This document shows positions 40,561 through 55,000 of a stretch of 64,000 bases of DNA, piece by piece. The notes beneath the pieces were generated by a model. The model was not told where the DNA came from. It saw nothing but the letters and a program-made list of their open reading frames with translations, and searched no databases. The DNA is from Triplophysa rosa (taxonomy: Eukaryota; Chordata; Actinopteri; Cypriniformes; Nemacheilidae), in assembly GCF_024868665.1 (NCBI RefSeq), contig NC_079904.1, forward strand, positions 24,394,450 through 24,458,449, read 5' to 3'. Numbering within the stretch: the first letter of the stretch is position 1; each line of letters starts with the position of its first letter. The position numbers and the translations under genes were made by a program.

Positions 40561-43042
40561 CTCTACAGAGAAGAGAAAGTCATTATTCTTCTATTGCATT
40601 TCTTTAAACAGCTACAGAACCTCTTATTTCTGCATTACATCAGGTTACACACTTCTGACAAATGAGAATTTTTTTTGTCCTCCATCACTCCATCCATCCG
40701 TCTGTCCACTCATCTATTCTGCAGTAACGTCAGATTGCTCTCTTTCTTCACTAAGCAATGTAATAAGTTAACAATTTATGAAGAACAATAAGGACCTTCA
40801 TAGGATACATTCATGTTAAATTAAACTTGGAAAAGAAGATTGAGTCGACCATAAACTCTGATTGAGCATCCCGTCTGGTCCACAAATCAGTTTTTCATTC
40901 AGCGTCAAAATGAAGCTGAAAATTCAAGAATATAAAGGAGCGTCACACTAACCGTTATTTGCATGAAAAATGTGTCCAGAAGACATTCAATCAGTTTCTA
41001 TCAACACAAATGAGCAGAGTTTTACTTTATGCAAATGAAGTGACATAATGCTGTGACTACCAATAAGATCGTGACAGTGAAGGTCACATGATCTGCACCC
41101 TTTCAATCAAGCTGTCATAATGATCAACCGAATGAACAGCAGATGTAGAAATATGTGTGATAGATGCTCAACAGGTGCTTCATCTGATATTCTGTGTGTG
41201 TTCTTCTCTCATGAACTTCACCAGGATCAAAGTTCATCTGGCTCAATTGTTCAAGAAATCATTAAACTGTTTATAACAGGCTGACGAAGGAACAACTTTA
41301 AAAGCAAAAGCTCTTTCTGGAAACACACACTGGCATCACTAAATAATGAAACGTCTGATGATGTGAACCCACACTAGACGTCTGCAACCCGACTCGAGCC
41401 CGATGGCGCCTGAAAAACTTGCGGGCTTTGGGTCGGGTTAATGTTTAATGAATATCCTCAGATTCGGGTTTGTAACTAAAAATATATAGTCTATATACAA
41501 ACAAGTTTGCGTGCCGTGGCGTGTGCTTGCGTGTTTGCTGCGTTGTGACCACAAAAAAACACGAGAGAAAACACACACTTTTCACACAAACTGTTCTGCG
41601 CACGTGCTTCTGCTCTTGTTCTCATTGTCACAACACAGCAGGTGATGGTAAGATGAGTGCGATAAAGCAAAATATTAGTGATAGAAAACGTATGCAGGGA
41701 AAGCTGCACTCTGGAAGAATGATGATCTTGTCATTACTGTCAAGACCGGCCCGTAGTGTCCTCAGCATCCCTGCAAGTGACGTTAGCAGCCGCAGTGAGA
41801 GGAACTTCTGTCACGGTCAGAGCGTGGTGGAAGAGAACCCAAGCGCAGGCAGGCAGTGAAGGGGTTAAACAAGATATATTTATTCTTTACAAAAACACAA
41901 ACTAAACACCCTCGATGGGGGGAAAAACGAAACTAAGAATCAGTATTAAACAAAAAGACTTCCCACGTGGGGGCAAAAGGAAAAACAAGAACAGCAAAAC
42001 TCTAACTAAAAAACACGACACAACGTCTTAAAATAAAACAAGGCAGGATAAAACTAAAGCAAAAACACAAAACTCACAGTTCTCAAACAAGGGAGGACAC
42101 AGGAACACGGGCGACAGCATGAACACATACACAATACACGAGCCCAGGACAAAGAAACATCAGGGTAAATATAGGAACACAAAGGAGGGATAACGACATG
42201 GGACAGGTGTGGGACATTAAACACTCAGGGAAACATAACGAGGAAACGAGAGGAATGGGGTCAATGACAAGACACTGGAGAGAACGTATATTATAGTCAA
42301 ATGGACAACAATATGTTTCTCTCCACACATAACCAAAGACTGTCATGGCTCTGCTACAGGACCAAGAAAAACATGACTAAGGAAGCAGAGCCATGACAAA
42401 CTTCAGTGCAGCTGGGCTAACTTTTAATCAGAGGAGGACGGCCCTTAAACCAACACTTCCAGAGGGTTCAACAATGATTTTTGACTTTCACACCTGTTCA
42501 CCCACAGCAAAGTTTAGTTATTGGTAAGTCTGTGCTATTTCTTATTTTTTCTTGTGTGTTCACTGCTGAGGGGGCCGCCGTGCCTTGATGAAACTGTGTT
42601 TGTCTACATGTAGCTATTTGTTTAATTATCATCGCAAGCAATCATAAAATGCAGCACATTTCAACAAAGCTTGCTGTTCAACGCACTTCGGGTTCGGGCT
42701 TAAAATGTAACTGTAATGGTCGGGCCGGGTTAAACAATCTCGGGTACGGGCCGGGTTCGGGCTTTCGTTTAAAGCCCAAGCAGACATCTAGCCCACACTG
42801 CCTGCTGTCCTCCTCACTGATGACATTACAATAATATAAAGAAGCTATTAGAATAAACACCATATCAACTCTATCACTTCATTAGAATTCTGTAGGGGTG
42901 GTTTCACAGACAGGGCTTAGATCAAACCAAAGGAAGACCCTCTTAGTTCAATGACAACACTTAAATAGCTTTTACAGATCATTTAAAGTTTTTTCCTAAT
43001 ATAAATGAAAAAACATTCACACACACACACACGCACAGCACG

Positions 43043-43079
<37 letters not shown>

Positions 43080-46000
43080 CACACATGTACACACACACAC
43101 ACACACACAGTGTTGTACCTTACACACACAGGGCGGTTGGCAGGGGTTGTGGTTTACACTTCCGTCACTGCTGCAGGCGCAGGGCTCACACTGAGGGAAT
43201 CCAGTGTATCCAAACGAACACCTGTCACACTTCTCACCTGCGTATCCCTGCTTACAGATGCATGAGCCCACAGCCAGATCTGTACACACACACAACACAA
43301 CACAACACAACACTCAACACAAACAGCAGGCATCTGACAAACACATCATAATAATCATCATGACTGACAGGTGGAAGAAGAGGAAGGCATCTGATTGGTC
43401 ATATCTGTGCCGAGTCATCAATCCTTCTGGCCCGTTATTTCAGAAGAGAGGGGGAACACTTTTAAAAGAGTCTTCCTCTTTTGGGATAAACAGATGAGAT
43501 ATATTTGTGAGAACGGTCTGGATGATGCGTCGTACCTGTGGTGGACTGACTGTCATCAGGAACACATGCAGAATGAAGAGAACCTCTCACATCACATGAA
43601 CACCGTCTACAGGGTCCATCTTCATCCGGACTCACCTGACAACAACAAACACACCCAGTCAACCCCCGGGGGTTCACCCAGGATGAATATATGAAGAGCT
43701 TGGTTCCAAAAGGAGCTCATCACATCAATCAAACTGCAGTTGGTTTGTTTTGATTTAAGCCATAATAACTGAACAAATACAGCTAACTAATAATCTACAG
43801 TATCATGAGACGACGAAACACACCCCTGCTGGTCTGTAGTAACCATCAGCACAAGATTGACAGTTCATCCCAGATGTGTTGTCAGAGCAACCGATGCAGA
43901 CTCCGCCTCCTTCATATTCTCCATGAAGATTTAAACTGAGTTTAGCGTCGGCCACCGTCTGGTTATAATAACATTCCTCTGATTTAACGTGACAGTTACA
44001 CTCTGTAGATAAACAAGACCGTATGAGAGCTACAGCTGAGAGTGAAAACATCAGAATCAAGTGAAAGAGCACCCATACAACCTCATCAGCACCCATACAA
44101 CCGCTCACTTCACTACATGACCAGCTCATCAGAACCCGTCGAGTCACATGTCCGTGTGTACTAAATGCAGATGCTGTGTTCTGAGATGATGTCTTACTTT
44201 CACAGACGTGCCGTGTCAGGAAGGTTCCGGCCATCCAGGGTTTCTGGTTGTAACCAGGGCAACAGCGGTCACAGCTCTCTCCACATGTGTTGTGTTCACA
44301 CTCACAGCTGAACTTCTGTCAAACGAACCAGAACACCGTTCACAACTCAAAGAAGAACCACGACGCTTCACTTTGGATTTGGATTGAATCTGAATCGAGG
44401 ATACGCAACTCCACACATTTACCAGATGCTTTTGTCCAAAGCAACAATAGAAGCAACTGGAACAACATAAGGTCAACAAAATGCGTAAGTGCAGTGAAAA
44501 CTGGTCTCATATAGCCCAGCACAGTAAACAAAGCTAAGGTTTTAATTGGTCATTTTTGAAAGTTCAAAATTTGATTGTTTCATGAAATTAATGATAAAAT
44601 TCCTCTGTTGGCAACTGAAAGAGAAAGTAAGAGTAAAGTTCTCATCTTATGTGGGTGTTGCCAATATAAACTACAAACATAATCAAAAGTGACGATAGAA
44701 AAGTGTTGGAGAATAAAGATGAGACTCACCTTTGTGTTTGGGATGAGAGGACAGGCTTTAGCGTGACCGTAACAGATGCACATTCCTCCCACTGATATAT
44801 CCTTGATGGAGTAATAATACTGAAACACACATCCATACTCTCTGACTCATCACGTCATGTCATGTGATTGTCTTCAACCATAACAAACTTTTGACATTTT
44901 TAGAAACATTAACACTAGTTTTTAACACCAGAGAAAGACTCCAGGACCCAGGTGTGTTTCATACACGTGTGATGTGGTTTTGTCTCTGACATGAGAGTCG
45001 TGTAATGAAGAGCTTTACAGGAGCACATGGTATACACATGCACAATCCATGTCAACAGAACGGTTTGATCTGTATGTGGAGCCGGAGGAGAATATTTGAA
45101 CCACATCACATTTAAATGAGCTCTTTAATCTCACCAGGCCCAAAACACTCCAGATGACTCTTTGAAGAGTTCTTTGGGTACGTTTATCTAAATTGCATAA
45201 TCCCCGGTTTAGAAAGAGAATTCAGGTTTGAAGATTGAGTTAATGTGTCTGTGGGAGTGTGATGTGCTCATTACTGAACCAGTTTAATTAAACCCCATCT
45301 GTGTGTGCACGAGACGAGGAGGAGAGATGTCCACACACACCCGTCGGGTGACGATGGGATCGATGTCTCGAGGGTCATTCAGCGCCAGGGTCATGAGGTC
45401 AGCGTTTAGGGTACGGATCCTCTGGAAGCGCAGGCGGATGAAGCGGGCGGAGGTGAAGTTCAGTAATGTGGGAGAGGGATCATCAGCGCTGGGTCGGCCG
45501 TTTATCAGTGAGGTGTGTATCTGAAACAAGACATGATCATATTCACACACATCACTGTTTCGTTCTGTTCGCACGCACGCACGCACATGGGCATGGGCAA
45601 AAAAGCTTATAAACTGTACAGAACAATATTTTTTACAAATCTAAAAATGCAAAAAGTGTTCTATGATCTTTAGGTTTAGGGATAGGGTTAGGGATAGGGG
45701 ATAGAATATACAGTTTGTACAGTATAAAAAACATTACGCCTATGGACTGTCCCCACGGAGATAATAAACCAGACATGTGTGTGTGTGTGTGTACCAGATG
45801 TGGGTAGAGTAGCCAAAATCTTTACTCAAGTAAAAGTACAAGTAACTAGAGAAATTGTTACTCAAGTAAAAGTAAAAGTCACTATTTTAAAATTTACTTG
45901 AGTAAAAGTAAAAAAGTATGCAATGAAAAAACTACTCAAGTAGCTAGTTACTTAGTTACTTTGTATCTGATTATATAGGCCTACTACATAAAATTAACGC

Positions 46001-49000
46001 CAATATTTTAATATTACATTTTAATCAACATTTTTAATTATCATAAGCAGATATCTTTGCAATATACTAGAGAGACTAAAGAATAGACAAACACAGAAGA
46101 GACAAGCATTTCTGTAAATGTCATCTAGTCCTGATGTCAATGTAGTTTACACAACTTATTTAGAATAATAGACCATGTCAAACTAAAGCATGAACTAAAC
46201 TCAGAGCATTTCACTAACTAGCGGACTCCGGTCTGAATGCGGACCGCGAGATGCGTCCGTCCGGACCTCAAAGCCTTTTGACATAATAAATAAATGAACG
46301 CCTAACATTATTTTTTAATGCAATCAAATGTATAGCAGGCACATCAAGGGCCGCTCAGTAGCAGTTTGGGTCCTACGGCGCCACGGACAGTTAACACATG
46401 CGCACTGTTGCCATGTTCAGACGCTGATGAGTGAAGAGAGCCGAGACAGACTCGCTGCAGCGCGCAGACAGATGTAACTGTCAGTGACTGAAAAACAATG
46501 TCCTTTTCAAAAGTTAGAAAAGTTGACGCTGAAAACCATGTTTTCCGAGATGAATGGGTCGAGAGATTTGCATTTATTCTTCCTGCATCGAGACGCACGA
46601 GACCGGTTTGTCTCATTTGCTCGGAGTCTGTCGCGGTTGTCAAAAGTGGAAACCTTAAACGGCATTATGAAATTAGACAGAGACACTTTGAAGAAACTTA
46701 CCCGCAGCAGTCCGAGGTAAGGACACGGAAAATATATGAGCTCAAAGCCCAGTAGGAGCGATCTACACGGGTCTTCCCTCACTCACTTACCGCCCAACAA
46801 CCAGCATATGAATGTTCATTAAGAATACAGTGGATCTTAGGAAAACACAAAAAGCCCTTTACTGATGGGAAATAGTAAATGAGTGAATGGAGGCTGCGTG
46901 TGAAACACTTTTAGAAGGAAAATAAAGACATGAACTAAAAGAAAATATTAAACAAACCCCCTTTCATCTGCACCAGCCACCAGAAGAGCTGAAATGTTAT
47001 CAGAGGATGATCAGTCGCAACTTGATGCTGCTATTTGTTCATCTCAGTTGAACAACACTTTAGTTTTCTTTTAAAGTTGTTCATGTTGAAATGAATGTAT
47101 GTTCAGTGCAGGTTTAGAGATTAGGGCATTTTGCACATTTTCCTTCATTATATTGTTGTCAGACATTGTTATGCCGTTGTATAGATATGAAAAGACATGT
47201 TTATTTCTTTGGTCTGCCAAAAACCATCAATTCATGATTTTAGGTATTTAATTGTCCGGACCTCGACTGGCAAGGAGGGTTTGTTTACTGGACCTCAAGC
47301 AATTTTAGTTGAAGACTCCTGATCTAGAACATCTGCAGTGCTCTCTTAAATGAAATACACACTTTTGAACAAAGCTCATGTTTTCTCGTGTTGTGTCACG
47401 TGTGTGTTGTGAAACGCTCTTACTTGTAAACAAACAGTAAACAGTGAACCACATGCCCATCAACACGTTTTCTTTGATTATGAATCCAGGTAAATGACGT
47501 TTATTTGAAAATGCAGAAAAACAGGATAGAGTTTATACAGTATAAAAATCGCTGAAACATGTTCCTGTAGCTCATTTGGTAGAGCATTGTGCTAGTAACG
47601 CAAAGGTCATAGGTTTGATCTCAGAGAACACATACTGATACAAGACATGTGTACACTAAATGAACTGCAAGTTTCTTTGGATAAAGGCGTCTGCCCAATG
47701 ATAAAGTCTTAATGGTGATGCTCAGAGAGAGAGAGGACACATTTGATTTTATTTGACAGGAACTGTTGTTAGCTGACATGTTAGTAAAGGTGTTTCTCAC
47801 CTCCCCGTTCTCCAGTGGATGGATTTTGGAGTAGAAGGAGGTACAGATGACCCCATCATCATGCGTGTAGGATGGAGGTCCTCTTCTGGGGGTGATGTTG
47901 AAGCGTGTGATGCACTCGGTGTCTGTTATGGCATAATATTGCCACGGCATGTATGTTTCGCCATCCAGAGAACGTTCTAGAACCCAGTTTCCAGGACGAG
48001 GAGAGTTTGCTGCTTTGAGGATCACGTATGCGATCTGGAACACCTGTGAAAAACACATCAATGCACAAACAATGAGCAATAAATAAATACATAAATGTTG
48101 GTGTTTGTTCTCAAGTTCAAGTTGTTAAGTTTGTTTCTTTCTTTTCCTTTCTTTTTTCTTATATTGTCTTTATTCGTAGACTGATCATCTCTACTCCCCT
48201 CCCGCCTGGTCTCTGTTTTAGCTATCAAATCAATTGTCATTACTCACACCTGTTCCCCATTACCGGTCTCATTATTTATGTTCTCGCACTAGTTGTGGCG
48301 TTGTATTCTTTGCTCCTCACCCAGTTGGATTACGATCTGGGTTTTGTTTCGTTTCATGTTCTCTACCAGTTTTGCTGAAGCCGGTTTGTTGCTCTGGGAA
48401 GCCGGTTTGGACGTTTCTCTCCCATTCGGCTGCTCCCTCTACCAGATGGACTCGGTGCATACTCTTCCTCTCTGGATTATATTGTTTTTTTGTGTTTTCG
48501 GGTCAGGAGTACCCTGTCCCCCTGTGTTCTGGATTGTTCACCCGTATTTAAATAAACCTTTTTGTTGCCTTCATCTCCTTCATCTTTCGCACCCGTGACA
48601 CAAGTTTTGCTGTTAGCCACGGTATGTTTTCTCTTTTCATTTTTTTTGCAATAATAACAGAACTATACATTTTTGTAAACTTTGTGTTTTTCAGTAGGTT
48701 CATGGTCAGGACATAGCTTTGTTTACTGTCAGAACTTTATCTAAACACTATGATAAAGCTCTTCTCTGTTTTATCTGAGCACTTTGTGTAGAGGAAGAAA
48801 AATAAAAAAGATGTGACAAAAAAATCCCATGATTCCTCACTCTAAACATTCAGCAGCGAAGAGCTGAAGCTTCTGCAAGATATTAATATGAACAAGATGC
48901 GCCACTGCCTTACAAGGAATGGGGAGGAATGCAACGCTCAATATGGCCTCAATAAAGTCCCGCCTTCCAGTAAAATGAGCCAATCGTCAATCAATAAAGA

Positions 49001-52000
49001 CTGTCGAATCTCTGGGGCAGTCTGTGCGCAGAAGATGAAGCGACGAAAAAGGTCCCCGTGAACCGGAAGTTGCGATCGTTTTTACTTCTGTATTCTGACA
49101 CGTTTCCGAGTGAAAAGGAATTTCAAAGGAGAAAATTAGTGGGCGTGGCTTGCGTTTTTCACTGCGAATTGATTGAATGAGTAAAAACAGCTGTTGCACT
49201 GATTTTGAAATGAAGCTGCAGCAGACTGACAGTTGAAGGGGAAGAGTTAACGGATGCTCCGGCCAAGCCCTCTAATTTACTTCACTTCAGATGGATAGTC
49301 ATTTAAGTGCATTTTCAGAACTGAAGATTATGAATTTTAAAAAGAAAATGACTCACATTGATAAGCTATTTACTATAAGCAATATTTCATGAAAAATAAG
49401 AATTGTCATTTTAAATTTCACTGGGACTTTAAGCAATTGAAGCTTAGCAAACCAATGTTATGATACAGTTCATGTCATGTTTAATTATTGATCAGAAATA
49501 TGCTATTTAATTGCTATGATGTAAATAGCTGCCCAGAGGCGTTGCACACCCTGATAGCACACATACATCTGGTTTACGTCTATTTGACGTCTGCATTTAC
49601 ATCTGCAAGACATCTACAATACATCGTTTGCTCATCTGCAATACGTCTCGGAGATGTCTGCTGTCAGACGTCACATAGACATCTAGAAGATGTCTGTAAG
49701 ATGTTTATGATTTAGAATGGATGTACAACAGCTCTTTCTAGGATGTTTAGCAGATGTTTTTAAGCAGCAGATCTCCAGATCTTTAGCAGACGTATTACAG
49801 ACGTTCAGACGTCTCCGAGACGTATTGCAGATGAGCAAACTATGTATTTAAGATGTCTTGCAGATGTAAATGCAGACGTCAAATAGACGTAAACCAGATG
49901 GATTGTGCTATCTGGGCACATGGCCACCGAGTGGCACGACTTCAGTAAATGGACTTTGGCTTCTGCCCCCTTACACACACACACACGTTGGGTTTCCATG
50001 TTTTATGGGGACATTCCATAGACGCAATGGTTTTTATACTGTACAAACTGTATCTCATATTCCCTACCCCTAACCCTAACAATCACACACAACTGTCTGC
50101 TCTTTTACATTTTCACAAAAGTTCATTCTGTATGATTTATAAGCTTGTTTCCTCATGGGGACAAAAAAATGTCCCCTCAAGGACAAGGATTTTGGATATT
50201 GCCATCTTTGTGGGGACATTTTGTCCCCATACCGTAGGGTTTATCAGGACATATGTGTGTGTGTGTAGTCAGGGTTAAATAAGGCCTCGGGTGTCCATTT
50301 ACTATAGCTTCTCTCAGCAGAAAATGCCACAGATTTCACAGGAGACAAACAAAACATCTGACAGAGCTATAAAAAAACATGTCATAACCTACAACCTGTC
50401 ACTAACACCACAACACACACACACACACACACTCACGCACACAAACACAGACACACTCACGCACACAAACACAGACACACACACGCACGCACACACACAG
50501 AGAGGCGCATACACACACACACACTCACACAGTCATACGCGCACACACACACACGCGCGAGCACACACACACACACACACACACACGATGCACAATACAC
50601 CAGTGTCATTGTTTTATCACACAAATAATGTGTCTTTGTAAAGCATGTTTGTAAAAGTGTCACAGTCTGGACTTAATCTAATCTCTGCATGTCGGAGAAA
50701 CAGCCCAGTGTCTTTCATATGGTTTCCTCGCCTACAGTATAGTAGTTGTGTATTACAGCAACTGTAAGAGTAATTAAAAACTGAGCACTTGTGATATTGG
50801 ATTTTTATTGCAAAAGTCTTATTTTGCTCGTTCTACCTACAGGACAAGCAATAAAGACTTCTTTAGTGCACTTCAAGAGAAATGTTGTGTTGTGAGATCT
50901 CTGTGTAGTTGATGTAAATCGAGGATAAAGGGAGAATTATGGGGTACTCAGCTGCCTTCTGGTTTACTTTCATTATAATATCAGAATTTAACAGTGATCA
51001 CTATTATTATCAGTCATTATTAATCCATTATATACATTTACAGTGCAGTCTGTGTATATACAGTACAGCATGTGAATGTTCAAGTTCAAAGGGAAGAACT
51101 GATTTATCAAAACATGTTTTTTCTTGTGTTTTGTTGTTTTTGAGTTATTATCACTTCATAAAAACAACCCAACTGCAGTTTGATTGATATTACTTAGAAA
51201 GCACAAGAAAAACATGATTTTTGAAAAAAATGAAATGGTTTTGAATTCTCTCACAGAGTGATGGAGAAGGAAACAGCAGGTGAGATGTTAATACATGAAT
51301 ATGAACATTGTTATGGGGTCTTCTTTTTTCTTTTGGTTCTGTTGTTGTGTTTTGACAGGTTAATTGGATACACCTGATATTGATCAAGACTTGTGTATTT
51401 AAAAGATGGTGAAGCAGTCCTGCATTTTGTGTGAGCTTGGCTGGACCTTATTTGCCATTTTCTTTTCAAATGATCTTTAATTCTGTTGTGTTACTTATTC
51501 CTGTTATTTTGGCTTTTTTCTTTATTGAACCCCTAACTTAATACTCTAACCTCTGTTTTCTGTTGCTTCCCTGAGCCGGAATGTAACAAGATGAATGGAA
51601 GTCTATCAGAACCTGTCTGTTCATGTTCTTCAGAACATGTGTGTGTGTTGTTTAATGAAGTGAAGTGTGGTGCTGATGAGAGGTTGTTATGTGTTGTCGG
51701 GAGGTGAGTGAATGGAAGATGACAGTCGTGCTTTCATGCTGATTGTCATCAGTAATTACACACACACATTAATCAGATTTATTAACTGTAAATGACCTCT
51801 ACAGCCTCTTTAATGAACACTCAAACACCATCACAATCATTTCTCATCTAACCCCCATCACTCACTCACTTCCTGTATCGTTCTGTTTTGGTTTTAATCA
51901 AAATCACTGTATGTGACTTATGATGTGTTTTTATGTGTGTTTTATCAACAGGCAGATAAGATGAGATTTTTTGATGCAAATGAGACATAAACGCATTCAT

Positions 52001-55000
52001 GTAACTTGCACAACAGATCATAATGTTAGTGACGGTAATGAAGGCAGTGTCAGGCTTAGAGACTTTCTCTTTATATTATTCTTAAAATTGTGTAGTGAGA
52101 AATAAAACTTGTTTTTGTTCACACAATTATTCTGCTAACTGCAACTTTACACTATAAAGTCATTCTGATGAGAAATCTGAAAACTTCTTTCCATTTGCAA
52201 AATCTGCCATTTAAGACCATATAAAACAATTTAGATTTGTGTTTTACTTACAACATTATTCCCAAAGTGACATTTCACAGTTTTGATTAAAAATGTGAAG
52301 TGAAACTAAACTTTAGGGATGTAACAATATGATCAATATCGTGTTATTATCACAATAGCAAAATTGTCTCAATATTATGGTGGTCACATGACTGTATGAA
52401 ACGATAGGTCTTCTGCGCCTAACATAGAAAATGTTAGAAAAAATCATAGATATTACCTTGGTCAAGGTCCATCTGGTGCAATGATTTTATTTGATAAAAG
52501 GGATTTTAAGGTCATTTGACCCATCTCATACTATAACTCGGTATGAATCCAAGCAACAGTTATGATTAGAGGATGAAGAAAAGAGGATGCTTATGGCACG
52601 TATACAAGTCATCATTTGACATTTTAAATATTGCACCAGATATCGTACCGTGGACTTCATACCGAGGTATTATCACACAGTGATATTTTGATATTGTAAA
52701 CTATTTACAATAAACTAATTGACTGTGAACTTTGCTTTTTATTGTTTGTATTTTTTCATCTCATCTATGAATGTGCATATCCTGCAGCGCTGTCAAACTG
52801 TACACTGACGGTGAGTGTCTGGAACTGTTTGTCATTTCCTGCAGATGGGCGGCACTGCTAATAAACACTGATGGGACAATTCTGACCACACACACGTTTG
52901 CGCAGCTATCTTTATGAGGACATACATTGACGCAATGCGATCTCTAGCCCGTCACCCTAACCATCAGAACTACACGCCTGACCCTAATCCTGATTATAAC
53001 CTAAAGCCTAAAACCAAGTCTTCACCCACAAACAGCCCTTTAAAGGGGTCTCTGGAAGTGAGGACCGGACAAAATGTCCTCACTTTACTCTCCTTATCCT
53101 CACACCGCTGGTCTACAACTCAAACCGGTCCTCACAAATAGAGATGTACAAGTACACACACACACACTGAACTGAACTGAATGACACATAACACATGATG
53201 ATGATGATGATGAAGCTGTGTGTTTATTGGCTGGCTGAATGATGATGATGTCAGGTGTTTTTATGGTTTACCTGCTGCAGATCCAGAGTAATAGTGACAT
53301 GATGATAGTCCATCCCGTTCATGATACTGGGACTCTGCCACCACCTGTTTGTTCCGTCGATGGCGTACTCAATGGGATGCCTCTCTGCACACATGACACA
53401 CACATCATCACACGTCACTCTTTTGTTTGCTGTTTATCAGATGACAGTGAATTAACATCCACTTTAAACACACTTTATTCACATGATGTCAACTGTCTGC
53501 ATTCCCATTGGAGGTTAATGCATCGCTTCATTGCTCATGTGCATACTTAAACTTATTCAGATAAAATACAGCATTGTTACAAGTTTCTGATAAATAAGTT
53601 ATGAAATGTGTGAATGCATCAAGCTCTTTTGTCACAACACATGAAGGAAATCTTGTTTTATCACATCAGTAGGTCTCATATTATAAAGCAATGACAAGAC
53701 AATAATGTATGTCTCTCTGTTGACTTCTACCTCTGTGAGTTGAGTTCAGTCTAGTGAAGATGAGTTCTCTTTCATCATCTCGTGTTCGAGATCCACCTAT
53801 GGGAAGGGCATCCGTACCTGACCTCTGCAGAAGCATCCAATTGCACCAAGTCTGGCTAGACAGACAGAAGCGCGCAGCCAATGCCAGGTAAGGCCCCACC
53901 CCCTTACCTGAGAGCATATAAGGTCTGCCTGCGCTGCTGCTCTCCAGTTGTCATTCGCTTCTCGCGATCTCTGCACAGACACAGTTCGGTTGGATATTCA
54001 CTGCTCACCACGTGTCTTCAGGAGGACATATCGTCAGATCAGCCTCCGCCAGACGTGACAGTCGTCTTTTCAGCCAGGTTAGCTGTGTTTTTACATCCGG
54101 AACCACCCACGCTAGTGCATTTTTCTCACTCGCTACCCTTTCCACGGCTGCCCGCCACAGATTTGTCAGAGTTTCTCTCTAATATGTCGCTCTCTAAGGA
54201 CTAAGGAGGACTCTCACGAGTTCTGTGTGATCTGCTTGGGCTCAAGCATGTGGAAGAGGCTTTAGAGAACCCGGAGCATTGCAGCCGTTGCCCTGTGCTG
54301 CCTAAAAAGCTCTTGCAACGTCGGCTTAAAGTTGCTGCGACCCAGTGTGTCGAGCTCGGCCTTTCTGACTCGGATGCGGGACACGGTGACGGCCACGGTC
54401 ACTTAATTGAGCTGACTTGCCTAATCCTGCGTTCCTCGAAGAAGATATTTTCGCAGGCAACCTCCAGTTCGTCGATGAACTGGATCCGGCGATGATGATG
54501 ATGCGGGCCTTCTTGGGGTCTCAGAGGACGAGGAGGCCATCCCGCTGTCTGGTGTTCCCCAGGCTAACCCCCCGCGGTCTTATCTCAGTCTATCCTCCTG
54601 GATGTGTGTGAACGAGCGGCTACTCATCTCAACATTGAGTGGCCAGCTCCGCAGAGCGCCACCGACCAGGAGAGAGATGTGTATGATGGGAAAGTGCTGG
54701 GACCCCCTTCCGGTCCTAGGAAACAGCTCTTCCCCATCCTTCCAGTAGTTCCTCATGCGCGAAGCACATGAGGCACAACTGGAGCGACCCGCTGAATCTC
54801 AAACACGGTCTCGCAGGTCTTGAGGTGAAAGATGGTATGGGTGACCCCCCGCTGTCGAGCCGTCGATCGCCAGGCATCTTAACCCCGTCCAGGGCGGGCT
54901 GCTCGCTCCGCCAAAGCCGGTCTTGCCCAGCAAAGTTGACCGTTTGTCTGCCTCAGTTCATCAGGTTGTTCAAGCTAGCGAGTGCTCCATGGCGCTCTCT

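Larger units (their letters stand above)
40375..43118. other. lama2 intron 10
   Basis: 2.7 kb holding a CA array at 40486-40558, a complete solo LTR, duplication copy 2 and a CA array at 43019-43110 next to exon 10. The stretch 40560-41800 shows no gene. Confidence 0.8.
45521..47800. other. lama2 intron 4
   Basis: 2.3 kb with a partial GTCCCCAC repeat at 45586-45775, an ACTCAAGTAAAAGTA-type repeat at 45790-46160, a hAT relic at 46215-47330 and a SINE at 47561-47703. Confidence 0.8.
48044..53271. other. lama2 intron 3
   Basis: 5.2 kb. Solo LTR next to exon 4, a palindromic MITE, GTCCCCAC-family repeats at 49988-50255 and (diverged) 52910-53140, CA arrays at 50411-50586, an LTR-like stretch at about 51305-51592 and a repeat at 52316-52700. 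Nothing recognised in 48606-49540 or 50590-51300. Confidence 0.77.

Noticed and set aside
40093..40665. Plus-strand frame rich in Thr-His and Arg-Thr-His-Ala repeats.
   Set aside because: Translation of CA and CACG microsatellites flanking exon 11.
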